From Trachythela sp. YZ-2020 (Eukaryota; Cnidaria; Anthozoa; Malacalcyonacea; Clavulariidae): 64,000 bases of DNA. The position numbers were made by a program, and so were the translations under genes. Where the stretch lies: the NCBI GenBank assembly GCA_016169945.1, contig JADLSH010000050.1:434001-498000 (forward strand). Direction: 5' to 3'. The notes under the pieces are model-generated. The model was not told the origin of the DNA. It did not search any database and worked only from the letters and a program-made list of their open reading frames with translations. How positions within the stretch are numbered: the stretch's first letter is position 1; each line of letters begins with the position of its first letter. Positions 1 to 11,574 of this stretch are shown here, in pieces.

Positions 1-998
1 TTATGAAGTTCTTCTGCTTTTAGCCCCCTAGCACTGTTTTTCCTACAGATGACAAATTACTAACATGCTAACATTTCCACTTAAAAATATATAATATATG
101 TAGGCTTATCTACAAATAATGTACAAAATAAAAATATATAATTATATCAATATACAAATCTTTGCCTCTAGTCTAGAGTATATGGACACAAAATAGTTAT
201 ATCTTACAACTGGCATCAACAGTAATCAGCATAAAACGAAGCAACTTGACATTATTACAAGTAAACCTCACTACCGGTATTCACTATTGGGTAAACTATA
301 AATGAAAAGTGTACAGTTGAATCAAAACAATGAAGTGTTTTAATACTATATTTTGGAAGATTCTATTTAATATACGACGACTTTATATGCTTGTTTATGC
401 TACAGTATAGAACCCCATAAGTTGAATAATACAAATAGAATGGCTATCGTTAAGTGTTTATTCGGAAAATTGCCCTGAATTTTATATGAGAAAACAATTT
501 ATTTCAATTACTTACTTTGTTGTAGTGCTAGTCGACTTTGTTGTTATAGTACTAGTCATCTTCATACCTGAACCTGAACAAAGACAAATATTGGTCTAAA
601 TCTCCGATGCTAATCGAAATACTATGGTAAACAAGCAGGGATTAGCTAGAAATAACTTTCATTTCAAAAATATAATGATAAATAAGTTTAAAATGGCTGT
701 ATTTACTCACGTTTTCGCCACAACGCTAAAATAGAGATTCTCACGTCGTTGCCGTGACGCTGACGGCGAGAGATTTGGATTTGCCATGCGCAGTAAAACT
801 CGTCCCAGTCCAAACCGAGAGTTACCGTCGCCGTCCCCGTGAAAACGTCGCTTGCTTAAGTTCGCTATTATGTGCAGAGAGGGGGTTTTGAAGTAAATTT
901 TATTTAGCGCATGGAATTGTGGTCGTGCGCGCTTGCTATGCGCAGAACACAAATTTTAAACTCGCTCAGTTCCATGTCACAGAGTCCATGTACTTTTC
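1..998. other. AT-rich sequence, no gene recognised
   Basis: No convincing exon or repeat was seen. The GC content rises from about 710 to 960, which could mark a promoter or first exon, but nothing else supports that. Confidence 0.4.
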
Positions 999-1042
999 GA
1001 TTTTGACGGACGGAGTCTTCGATTTTGACGGACGGAGTCTTC
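999..1042 (+). repeat. 22-bp perfect tandem duplication before a splice-donor-like site
   Basis: The 22-bp unit starting GATTTTGACGGACGGAG occurs twice back to back (999-1020 and 1021-1042). It is followed directly by AAGGTAAG, a good splice donor match. It may be the end of a non-coding first exon, but no downstream exon was identified. Confidence 0.6.
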
Positions 1043-2272
1043 AAGGTAAGATATTTTGTCTTTTGTTTATAAGTTACGTTTACATTTGTTTACTCCTTTT
1101 TGGAAAGTTGGCAATCTCAATTTATATATCTATGAAACGCTGAAGGCACACAATCGATCGCTGCTAGATTCAGTGTCTGTTTATATATAAACTATATATT
1201 CTGCTAATGTGCTATCGACTTTGCTTGAGCTGTTAGTGCTGTAAAGCATGGAAGTCTTACATAGAGATGTCGATCTTTAAAAGGTTTTTCTATCCATTCG
1301 CGTTTGCTTTCTCTTGCTGATTTCCATATTTTGCATCAAGTGATGTTTCATGTATGCCGCTTGACGATTGTGACTCCGCGTGAACTTGACACAAAGTCAC
1401 AGATATGCAATTGATCGTCTAAATTGCCTGACTGAATAATTCTGATTTGTGCAAGGTTTGACCTTTTAAATAGGCTACTGTAGGCATAGAAATATGTTTT
1501 TATTCCTATTTTACAATGGGCTTAATATTTTTGTCTAGTCGCGTTCACATATTATTGTCAGAACAGACAGGGTCTCAGTTCTGCGCGCACTAAGACAAAT
1601 ATTCGAATTGCAATGAGTTGAAATGAGTTGTGCTTTACATGTAGGTGACTCGCATATCCAGAACAGAATGATGGAACAACGCTTTCGTTTATAGCTTTCC
1701 AAATGCAAAATTATTTTGCGCACATGTATATATTTTTAACGCTTTTATAGGCTACAAAAATATGCAAATTTCCTTGCATGGGAAATGCATGGGTTTCATG
1801 TGGGAATTCCATGTGATATTTTGAAAATTTGATGTCTTTCATGTTTCGTGATATATTTAGCTTGTCTCATCCTGCAAACTATGCTAGGGTATGCATCTAC
1901 TGACAGCTCGCAAGCCACTGGGTCAATGCCAATTAATAATTACCGTCTGGCCGTCTACTGAATATAATTTGTGTTGCATATTTGTTTGCATGTTTGTTTC
2001 AAGAAGCTAAAGAATAATAACAGTCCCGCAGCATTCCCTACCTTGCAGGTACCCTAGTATAGCTAATATAATGTGGTATATAGTCATATTGCGCTAATGC
2101 GCTTGACGTGACCGCGTAGGCAATAAAGATGTGGCTACGCGGTGAAAGTTGACTAAATGACGGCTATATAATGACGTGAGCCACGAAATATAGAGCTATT
2201 CTAAAAGCATCGCCTCCTTCAAAAATAAGGAGCCCTAGTCCCCAATCATATCTGCCATAAAACTATTAGTCA
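1043..2272. other. Intergenic, nothing recognised
   Basis: AT-rich DNA with only short open frames lacking recognisable protein similarity. Confidence 0.4.
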
Positions 2273-2410
2273 AGGGTCGAGGGTAATAGGTCGAGGGCGA
2301 GGGTAATAGGTCGAGGGCGAGGGTATAATAGGTCGAGGGCGAGGGTATAAAAGGTCGAGGGCGAGGGTAGAATTCGAGGGTCGAAAAATGCATGTCGAGG
2401 GTCGAAAATA
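2273..2410. repeat. Minisatellite, GGTCGAGGGCGAGGGTATAA unit
   Basis: About six imperfect copies of a 17-22 bp unit built on GGTCGAGGGCGAGGGTA. Copies differ by the short AT spacer (TAATA, TATAATA, TATAAAA). The array decays into AATTCGAGGGTCGAAAA-type copies at its right end. Confidence 0.85.
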
Positions 2411-3905
2411 TAGAAAAATATGGCGAGAGAAGTTCAAGAAATTGAAGAAATCTCTATATCATTTTTATGGAAAGAGGCGGCAAAATTTCTATATCTTTCT
2501 AGATCTTTATGAAAGAGGGGGCAAATTTTAGATACTTTTCTTTAGTACATATACGTATAACAATACTGATGCGAGATTTTCGCGCAGTTTCAATTTGGAC
2601 AATGGACATGGACATGGACAATGCGAAATAAATATTATACATGCATGTCCTATAGAATAAATTCTAATTAGATTCCTAACTGTCAATATTTTGTGTCACC
2701 GTGGCAAACATTCACACACGGATTATCTTTCGCGCATGTTACGGCAGTAAACGTTTTTCGCACGGTCTGCGTGAATTCTAATACTGCGCGACGTTTTAAA
2801 TACAAGTAACTATATAATTTTGTTGCATACGTAAAACACGTCACTTATTTCATTACTCAGAAATGAGCCAGATCTTAGCTTTTTTAAAGGCATGTTAGCA
2901 AAACACTAATCTTTGTTCCTCTCAAATTTCATGGCGTAATTTTTTTAACTTTTTTGCAATAGCGCTAGCGTGTTGAGTACAACATAAAAATTTGTTTACA
3001 GTTGAAAAATCTCCCAGGCTCGAATAGTTTTATAGATACTTAAACGTTTTGTTGGCACTTTCATATTTTCAATTTACAAAAGAATACTTGTTCTTTTTAT
3101 TAGTATGATCAGAAACCAAAATATAACAAGTAAATGTGAATTGTCTCAAGCAAGCTTTCGTATTCTCCATTACAGCGGCTTTCACAGTTCCAACCGGCTT
3201 TCGATTTGTAAAATATTTAATACATTGCACTGCCACCAGATCTTAGCAAATCCAACGACGGCTACTTTGGTAGAAATATTGTCACTTAATTTTTTGACCT
3301 TTTTTGCCATATGCGAACAAACATGACCGAAAGGAAGAAATATTAGGCAGACATTAGGAAGTCGCGCGAAAACACTTTCGCAAAGTTCTCGCATTCTTCG
3401 AATATTCGGGGGGTCCCGTGCATCATACATATTTCAGGGCACACGGCTCGTTTCACCGCCCTATCTTATAAACGCCCTGGCTAAATATAGCGATTTACAG
3501 CCGTAAACGAGCTCTGGAAGTTGTCAATAGTAACACCGGTAAATTCTGCAAGTTGATAACACTCTGCAAGTTGGTAATCCCCGAACCAACATTCTGGGCG
3601 ACAGCCCGGGCGAGGGTACAAATTCCGCTCGGCTAATTATTACATCCGGGAAAAAGGAAGCTATGGGAGTTCTAAAGTTCATCAATGTTTGTTGGCGCAT
3701 GGCTATGGTTCATGGGCGATGGGTGGTCATCTCACTGATCTCAAAAGTGTGGGGGATTGTCAGGAGTGGAATGGGCGAATTATACTAAAAATGAAGTGAC
3801 TAAACAGCCGGCAACCGCCTATTTTCTAAAACTGCTGGCTATTTTACAGTCGAGATTTTTCGAGATTTGATGAGATGCATTATTTAAGGTATTTTTTGGA
3901 ATTGC
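2411..3905. other. Intergenic with small local duplications
   Basis: A diverged direct repeat of about 55 bp lies near 2425-2535 (GAAAGAGG(C/G)GG and CAAATTT motifs). A short GGACAATGGACAT run is near 2598-2625. The stretch around 3590-3790 weakly resembles 29,440-29,560 and may be an old dispersed repeat. No gene is supported. Confidence 0.4.
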
Positions 3906-3909
3906 ATTT

Positions 3910-3990
3910 AGCGAGGCTGCTGGTGGCGTGTGGTTACGGTGTGCGACTACGAGGTCTTTTTTTCAAGCATAGGTTCAAGTCCCGCGAAAG
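3910..3990 (+). repeat. Degenerate tRNA-like sequence (SINE head or tRNA pseudogene)
   Basis: A box-like TGGCGTGTGGTTACGG is followed about 50 bp later by GGTTCAAGTCC, a perfect match to the pol III B box. The expected T-stem and acceptor stem do not pair well, so it is unlikely to be a working tRNA. A tRNA-derived SINE head is the simplest reading. Confidence 0.45.
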
Positions 3991-5775
3991 TAATTATTTT
4001 GACTTAGAACTTTGTCTTTAAATTTTTTTCCCCAACATTTTTTTAACCCCGAAATTGTTTTTTAGACATTTCGGGTTAAGATTAGGATAGAACGAATTTC
4101 ATCGTTTATACTTTATAACGAAAGACAAAACGAGGTCGACAAATGGATGCATTTATGGCTCTAAAAATGTCGCTTTATTTACATAGCTTTTCATTTTATT
4201 CCAGCCAAAGCATCCTATATTTTATGTTATTAAAAAGCTCTAAATTAGAAGGAGAACGAAATCATTTTAAAGAGAGAATTGCATATTTTCAACTAATTTC
4301 TTACCGGTATTAAAGCGCATTATAGTTTTATGAACTCTTCGAAACGTTTTAGTGAATTGTATTTAACATAAATTTGAAGCTTATAGAATGCATAAGAACA
4401 TACCTACATCATATATTTGGGATTTCTATGGCTAAAACATTGTAACCTATTGTAATCTCTTTCTTCCAAACTATCACAGTCATGATCAAAATATTCATCT
4501 CACATTAAAATGAACGGAAACACAGTGTTTATACGTCAAGTAGTACGTTTCGTATGGCGATAGCCATACGGTGAGTGGTGAGGTGTGTGGAAGGGGTGCG
4601 GGGGATTCAATTTCGTTTGGATGCCCAACTCGGCCACTCTTTCGAGCACAAATTTACCGAATCCCATTTCCAGTAGCAAAAACGCCTGTGAAACTGTCAG
4701 TTTTCCAGTTAAACTGATAGAGTTACGAGTTACAAATTTTATTCCCAACATATCAAACTCTTCCTATACAAATAGTCTTATCGCGTTACAAGCGAAGATA
4801 CCCCCAACGGTGCGCTATACAAAATCGTCTAAAATATGCGGTTTTTCTGTTCGTGTGCTTCGGACATTCAAAGTAAAATTCACTTAGAAACGGATTATAA
4901 AATTTAGATTTATGCTACACATTCTTCAATGATTTTGATAAAGATTCGTCGCATTCTGGAGTCGGGCTCGGGGGGTTGAATGTTGCGCGCTATATAAGAA
5001 TATTGCTCCAAAATCGCCGTGTAGAGCGGAAGTTGCGGGAAAACAGGTTCTAGCGCTTCCACTTTGGCATATGACTTTCACTTAGATTCGGAATTGAAAT
5101 CTACTTGTTTTGGCGCGCATTTTAATATAAATTTCATACATATAAAACGCAATTTGACGTCGGACTGGTGGGTCTATATTTTAAGCATTTTGGAACTTTT
5201 TGCTCTATTTAGGCATTATTTACCTCATTAATTCACTCAGTCGTGCCCTTGGCGAAAACTGCGCGAGCAAAAATCATCTTTTGGACGCTTATTCCTTCTT
5301 AAAATCGCGACATAAGCAAGTAATATAATACTAAATTGTTAGTAAATGTTATCATGGTATTTCTGAGCTGTTTATTATGCTTTCCCTATTAAGTTGAAAG
5401 AAAGCGACTGTATTTTACGAACGTACAAGCGAAAAAACTTGTTTACGCTAATACTGAATTTAATCACACCAACAAACATCAGTCGATACGTGGGAAGCTC
5501 TTTGAAGCAGCATGTAAACAATATTCAATTAACATATAGCAACGATTATTCAACAGTTGAAAAAATGAGGATTAATGAGTTTATTTCAAACCGGCTTACC
5601 GGGTTAGCCCGAACCATGTAATCGCACCTATAAATAGCCAACTCGCCCATTTAATTGGCACCTAAGATGCACACAAGAAAATTGCGTTTGTACGGGTGAC
5701 CTGTGGAAGTGCAAGTTTGGGCATACTTGCCTAGAGACATGCTATTGTTCATTGTTGCTTTATTGTGTTTGCCCT
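3991..5775. other. Intergenic, nothing recognised
   Basis: No protein similarity or element structure was recognised. A small perfect palindrome (CGTATGGCGATAGCCATACG) lies near 4551-4570. Confidence 0.4.
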
Positions 5776-5783
5776 CTTTGGCA

Positions 5784-5923
5784 CAGTGGCGTAGCCAGGG
5801 TCGAATGTTTGGGGGGGGAGTAGTGAACTACTTAGGGGGTCCGGGGGAATCCCGGAGATGGGATTTGAAGACCATTGGGAGGGGGGCGACCGCTCCCTCT
5901 CGCCCTCCTTGGCTACGTCACTG
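5784..5923. mobile_element. hAT-type MITE, 140 bp, with 8-bp target site duplication
   Basis: The ends are CAGTGGCGTAGCCAGG and its near-perfect inverse CCTTGGCTACGTCACTG. The element is flanked by perfect 8-bp direct repeats CTTTGGCA (5776-5783 and 5924-5931). An 8-bp duplication and a CAG-G start are hallmarks of the hAT superfamily. The interior is G-rich and non-coding, so the element is non-autonomous. The open frame across it is an artefact. Confidence 0.9.
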
Positions 5924-5931
5924 CTTTGGCA

Positions 5932-6585
5932 CTTTGCTAAATGGCGCCCGTAATTGCGAAATTGACTATTGTTGAATCACCGAGCAGATACATGTACGCT
6001 TAGCGTACCTATTTTTGTAAATGCACTACTGCATGCACAATGCATCTAAAGAAACTAATATTCTAAGAACTATATTTAAGTTTTAAATTAGACAGCAAGA
6101 CAAAACGTTTCGACGATGAAAATCTATTTTAGCATTGTTTTTACTCCGCAGTTACCAGCCCCAGTCAAATTCAATATAGTGTATTAAAGGCATGCATGAG
6201 AAAAATTTGAGACATTTTGTACAAGTACGCAATTTTCTAGTATTTCTATGCCTAAAACTCATGAATATCTACATATAAATAATGAATATTATACCTTCCG
6301 TCAAAGGTCGTAAAATGAGGATCTGTTTCTGACTTGCAAATCATCTTTTTACTTTTTGTTACAAATATCTATAATAAATTCAAAAAAGCAAAATAGGGCA
6401 TGAAAGCAGAACCAAATTAACATTGGACCAACATATTTGACTTCATGTATAATGGAATGGGTGCATTTTTGTTGTTTTACCTATGGATTTCCTTGTAAAG
6501 AAAAAGGGCAAATTTAAGCATCTCCGCCACAACAAAATTGATCGCAGCAACAAATAGAACTCGCAAAATGTTGCAAAATTAAATA
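5932..6585. other. Intergenic, nothing recognised
   Basis: AT-rich sequence without recognisable genes or element ends. Confidence 0.4.
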
Positions 6586-6815
6586 TTCCCCCTGCGACTT
6601 TTTGATCAAGAGAAGTTGAACATCTACCTTACGAGATGATGTAACTACGCATGCGCATTATAATGGTTTTTCTCAAGATTCCGTAAGCTATAATATTTTT
6701 ACATATATTCCCCCTGCGACTTTTTGATCAAGAGAAGTTGAACATAGATGATGTAACTACGGATGCGCATTGTAATGGTTTTTCTCAAGATTCCGTAAGC
6801 TATAATATCTTTACC
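6586..6815 (+). repeat. Tandem duplication, about 110-122 bp unit
   Basis: Two adjacent copies start TTCCCCCTGCGACTTTTTG (6586 and 6708) and run to about TATAATAT(T/C)TTTAC. The first copy has an extra 12 bp, and only a few substitutions separate the two. Confidence 0.85.
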
Positions 6816-7838
6816 AGGGAACGTATAGTGTCGTGCAATAGCTCATTTTGCCCCATTACGCATGTTTCACGTTCCTTAACTGTGATTCTCAATTTGATCT
6901 TTTTCTTGATGAGAAAATATATAGGTAAAAACACGAAAAAAACCCGGAGAGGCATTCCAAGATAGATTCCAAGCAACTAAATTTTGGGTACCCCTCCTAA
7001 AATTGATAGATAGGTGCCAAGGAAGCTTTTACATAATTTCATGTATTTATCACTCCTGTCACGATCTAAATTGTGCGAAAAGCGCGACCTGACTAATAAT
7101 TATTCATAATAACTCCAATACCAACAACAGTAACGACTAGCGACAACAGCTGGTACAATGACGAAAATGTGCGTCATGCATACATGCTTGTACGCTTATC
7201 TTATCTTATCTTATCTTATTTGCCCATAAAATAGCAAGAAAATTCAAATAAGTTCCGTTTAAGTATTTCTAACAGAAAGCAACATTTTGGTCGCCCTTTA
7301 TGAAATCGTCTGTAATATATGCTTTGTTTACCTTAATTGATGGGAATTGATAATATTCCCAAAAACGGTTGTTACCACCCTGTACTCCATGTTTCAACTT
7401 CACAGTTACTGTACTATAACCATTGTTAGCGTCAAATTGGGAACAACTTGTTCTCAGCATGATCCTCAGAGGTGAAATTGAAGAATGTTGATCCGTTAGC
7501 TGAATTTGACACATCCACCGCATTCTGCCCGTGCAAGTTTATGTCAACTTTATATGGTTTAATTCGGATCGGAAGATGTGGGCTCAAGGTTATGAAAACC
7601 TTTCTGTAGTCTTCTTTACCACATAATTATAGAATCAGCAATTTTGCCCGTCTCTTCGAATTTACCGTATATGGAAGGGTCTTCGCTGAAACATTCGAAT
7701 TTCGCCCTTTCTCAGAAAACAACTATATAGTACCTATAAACATTATTTCAACATCAAGTTATTCTAAAAATGTCGTTGCGGCCGATACGCCATCGGTCCT
7801 CACGTATCCAGCGAAAACGCACACCGAACGGGATCTAT
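6816..7838. other. Intergenic with a (CTTAT)n microsatellite
   Basis: A pentanucleotide CTTAT tract lies at about 7196-7220. On the minus strand near 7270-7560 two overlapping open frames have protein-like composition, but they match no family I recognise and are not called. Confidence 0.4.
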
Positions 7839-8013
7839 ACGTGAAACGGTGCTTGATAGTATACTTGGATTTTGGTCCCGAAATAATAGTTGAAGAATAT
7901 TAACTTACTGGTTTAACATTGCACTATACGATGTAAAACCTGTGAGTTCAAAAATTCTTCAACTACTATTTCGGTACCAAAATCCAAGTATACTATCAAG
8001 CACCGTTTCACGT
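7839..8013. repeat. 60-bp inverted repeat with 55-bp spacer
   Basis: The left arm 7839-7898 (starting ACGTGAAACGGTGCTTGATA) is the near-perfect reverse complement of 7954-8013. The right arm directly abuts a Penelope GIY-YIG remnant, so the palindrome may come from inverted Penelope sequence. Transcribed, it would form a long hairpin. Confidence 0.85.
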
Positions 8014-8330
8014 GCGCCTCCTCTCATCTCACCTACTGTTTCTCATGTAGTAGATGTGGCATGCTTCTCATTGTAAAACTGGAAGATTTTTAAGGACAAG
8101 GTTTGGTGAGCATCGTCGCACTGTCACTGACAATGATACTAATCAGCCTGTTGCCAGACATCTCAACACTGGTAATCACAGTGTTTCAAACGTGATATAA
8201 TTTGAGCTCTCTGTTCCATTTCAAGTAGCAATGATAGCCGTAAGAGACAAAAAATGCGTCTCATTTCCCGACTTGGCACAATTCATGCTTTATACATCTA
8301 TCCAGACATTTTACATCTCACCTCATCTCA
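8014..8330 (+). pseudogene. Penelope-like retroelement remnant, GIY-YIG endonuclease region
   Basis: Translated fragments in shifted frames read CFSCSRCGMLL, KTGRFLRTRFGEHRRTV, NQPVARHLNTGNHSVS and SNDSRKRQKMRLISRLGT. This is the usual order at the C-terminus of Penelope-like elements: a Cys-rich linker, the GIY-YIG domain, then a basic helix. In the family the domain nicks target DNA. Here frameshifts and a stop after HSVSNVI make it a fossil. Only the end of the element is seen; no reverse transcriptase precedes it. Confidence 0.75.
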
Positions 8331-9732
8331 TCTCATAATATATAGTTTCGTAATTTCTCCTATTCATGTCTTTTTCACCATTCTTTCCATGTTAATATAT
8401 TTTGTAAAGTGATTTCCATATTTTGTTTATGTTTTGTTTTGACTAAATCCATCTGATTGGTACATTTTTATCACGTGATCGCTTTTCTGTACACTATAAA
8501 AGTACATGTTCTGCCTCGATCCATGATCAAATTCCAGAGTTTTTTTTGAATTGGCCCGAAGCCTACTGTTTTGTTGGACCCGCGCCACTTTTGTTGTATC
8601 CGGGCCTGTTTAAGGGCACCCGCTACGTGTGCCAAATAGACTATCCCCTACACTTGCTCCAAGTCTGTCTCTCAAAGGGGTATTTATTTGGGAGTTATAA
8701 AGGCGCGCGAAAATGCGGGCGGGAGGAATTTAAAGTGCTAAATCACTGTTTCGCCACTAAACAACTGTCTCTCTTTTTTCACCCTTTTTCCATTCTCCAT
8801 TCACTTTTCGAAGCAGAGTGGTAAAAATTGTAGCCCAATTTTACATTCCCACTACTGTTTCAATTAAGAATTATCAAATTGTTTTTAGCATTTATTTTTA
8901 TAGACTGCATATTGTATATTTTGTGCCGCTTGAACCTTACCAATTTAGCACAACCTCGTTCCCACGGCATTTCCCTTTTTAGTTTACTTACTATTATTCC
9001 GGTGTAAACTTTATTACTTCTCTTCCATTTTGACCAACTACCACCTATATATCTGGACTGGATCTCACAGAACGCCTTAAAAGCAATTAATATATACGTT
9101 TTAAAGCTGAGACGATCAATGACCAATCAGTACACTGGATGGCTTTGGTTACTAATAACAATAATTTGAAAGTTGTCTCATATATCTAGTTATGGGAGAG
9201 ATACTTTAAGAAAATTGACAATTTTCCCGACATGGTCTATAAATAATTATCCTTCTGGGAATTTTACTTCTTATTTATTTAATTCCCTGACAAATACGGA
9301 AAGCCTATGTATCCAGAGAGATTAGAATATTGAATTCGGGCTCACCACCAAACTGCATAGTGAGTTAATCACCCCCAAACAGGAACTACGCACATGCATG
9401 AGTCATTTTGCAGTTGATGGGAGATTCAATTAAAGGTATTTTTACGTGAATGTTCTAAATATGGGTTTTTACACTTTTGCTTATACGACATGTTCTGATC
9501 ATCAAAATTCTGTAAAGTCTTCCCCCAAAGTGCATTTCGGGGAGAGCACGCCCGCATACCTTCTAGTGCCCTCGTGCTTTCGACACTCCATACCTGTGCA
9601 TTCATTGGACCTCAATAGACAATTTTGGTTTTTTCCGTCTCCTTTACCACGCCCTTTCGTCGGGCTAAATGTACCCACACCCCTAACGCTTAGACGGAAG
9701 TTACGCTTCCGTCGGGAGGTGTCTATAAATAG
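8331..9732. other. Intergenic; possible Penelope 3' region at its left edge
   Basis: The stretch 8340-8530 follows the GIY-YIG remnant and ends in a TATA-like ACTATAAAAGTACATG; it could be the 3' part of that element. A small GACGGAAGTTACGCTTCCGTC palindrome lies at about 9693-9714. No gene was recognised. Confidence 0.35.
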
Positions 9733-9990
9733 CGAGGTTCAGATTTGACTTCCACTACCGCTTAAATAGTATACGCATGCGCAACGGCAGTCAAAGCATT
9801 AAGTTGTCGTCGTGAGTTTTTGTTTCGGTACCTTAAAAAAGCATAAAAGTCGTCGAAGGAACCTTTTGACAGGTAAGCAGTTTTTGACCTTTTTTGTGAA
9901 AAATGTTAGTTTATAGAGCGTAAAAAGACACTTTTATATTGCACTTTACACAGGAAAGTTTTAGACGAAGGAAAACAGTTATTATTATAA

Positions 9991-10625
9991 ATGATCGCAG
10001 CCGCCGAAAACGATGAAAGTCTGCTCGAAAATATAAATACAGTCGTTGACAAAACAAATGAAAACAATCTGTGAGTTTTTATCATTTTAGTTTTTGTAAA
10101 AGATTTACATTTACTTGCCTCGTTTCATAGCACTGACCATTGTCTTGTTTAATGTCTTCTTCATACAGGAACAACGTTAAACGAGCAAAGTTTAGATGGA
10201 AATCCACCCATGATATTAAGCTCTTAACCGAAGTAATTTCGACTGAACCTTACAGATGGAAACATGGCTCCCGAGAACGTGGAGAATTCAGAACGGGAGC
10301 TGAAAACTTAAAATTAGTACCTAATTCCTGCTTTCCCTCCAGCCTAAGCCAACGCGGAGCTCGTGCCAGATTATTTGAACTGCTAGATGTATTCAAGAAA
10401 CAAGAAAGCAAAGAAGCCAGAGCGAGCGGTATAGATTCAGAATTCGATGAAAAAACCCAGTTGCTTATTGATATTAACAACCGTATGGTAGATTATGAAA
10501 ATGGCTTTGTTCAAGAAATGGAAATGAAGCAAGTTAAAATAGATCAAGAAAAGGCAACCGCAGAGGACATGCGGCGAAAGGCATGCGAAAAACTCGGGGA
10601 AACATCGCAACGTGAAAAGAGTTAG
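9991..10625 (+). CDS. Harbinger Myb/SANT-like DNA-binding protein, C-terminally truncated
   Basis: Two exons are inferred. Exon 1 is 9991-10,070 (start ATGATCGCAGCC, donor GTGAGT). Exon 2 is 10,169-10,625 (acceptor TTCATACAG). The junction reads NNLNNVKRAKFRWK in frame. Exon 2 has the conserved pattern of this family: KRAKFRWKSTHDIKLLTEV, PYRWKHGS, then SQRGARARLFELLDVFKKQE and EARASGID. The domain binds element ends and helps bring the transposase to DNA. The reading frame stops exactly where a SINE begins (10,626), so the usual charged coiled-coil tail is lost or replaced. I place the start at 9991 because it precedes a clean splice donor. Confidence 0.75.
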
Positions 10626-10870
10626 TCAACGCTCTCCCGAAAGTCGTGGGTTTTCTCCGGGTACTCCGGTTTCCTCCCACAGGGAATGTTGACAGGGTGG
10701 GTTGGGTTTAACCCCTAACTGGCCCTTCCATCGTAGCTGTGCTCCGTGATGGCGAGCAAAAGGTGGCTGCCATATGCGCCCTAGAAAGCCTTCGACTTGG
10801 TCACGTTGAGCTGTGTCCTTCGCAATTCAGCTTAGCTCTCAGCTGCAAGTAAGGATAATAAGCACCCCTG
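10626..10870 (+). mobile_element. SINE-like repeat inserted in the Harbinger element
   Basis: Contains GTTTTCTCCGGGTACTCCGG followed by TTTCCTCCCAC, a core motif I recognise from abundant SINE-type repeats of many marine invertebrates. The sequence continues through CCATCGTAGCTGTGCTCCG and ends near CACCCCTGCTTACTTACT. The left boundary coincides with the end of the Myb-like frame. No clear target duplication or complete tRNA head was seen, so the copy may be 5' truncated. Confidence 0.65.
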
Positions 10871-11574
10871 CTTACTTACTTAATCAGCAATGTTCAATTT
10901 ATTTCAAACTTTTATGGATAAGTCCAAGTCCCAGTAACTTTTTCTTGAATATTCTCAATTGGTTTTATATTATTACTGCTCTCATAGTTCCTTGAATACA
11001 ATGATGTATTTGTTAATGCCAAATAAATAAATAATAATAATTGTTATGAATTATAATAATTTAATTAAATTGATAATTGTTGTGTAATAATTTACAAAGT
11101 CAATGACAATGTTGCTTTAATATATTTTATTAGAGACTATTCTATTACTGCAGTATATCTATGTCCAAGAAACATTATATGATACATTTATAACCACGCC
11201 AGGGATCGGAACATAATTTTTCTCCAATACGAAGTTTTGTATGGGAGGAGGTGTTATAACTTTCAGTCTCTCACCAGGGGGGGGTTCCAACACTTTGGAT
11301 ACTGATCTAGGGGGGGTCAATAGAACTTGTTGATATAATGAAGAATTTGCCCATCCCCTCTACATAAATAATGAACGGTCCCTAAACCCAAGAATACACA
11401 CAATAATAATGTCAAAAACTCTATATACAATATTAGTTATTTTAGTGTGATATGGGCCACATACAAGTTGAGAAAGTTCTGCAATTTTTTAAAGTTTGAA
11501 TTGCAAACATATCATACTAAATAACATCCCTCAAACGGTTCCTGCCTTAATATTTATGAAGGGGCAATATTTAT
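10871..11574. other. AT-rich spacer inside the Harbinger element
   Basis: No coding similarity. It holds AAATAAATAATAATAA runs near 11,020-11,045 and a G-rich patch near 11,270-11,320. Confidence 0.4.

Noticed and set aside
2273..2410. CRISPR-like array
   Set aside because: Spacers are only short AT variants of the same unit; this is a minisatellite in eukaryotic DNA.
3910..3990. Functional tRNA gene
   Set aside because: The B box is good but acceptor and T stems do not pair, so it is kept only as a tRNA-like repeat.
5703..5975. 90-aa open frame
   Set aside because: Half of it is the hAT MITE; the G-rich element creates the frame by chance.
7269..7560. Overlapping minus-strand frames with protein-like composition
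   Set aside because: No family recognised, no splice structure, and the two frames would need an unexplained shift.
8546..8824. 92-aa plus-strand open frame
   Set aside because: It does not begin with a clear ATG context, has no recognisable similarity and no exon signals.
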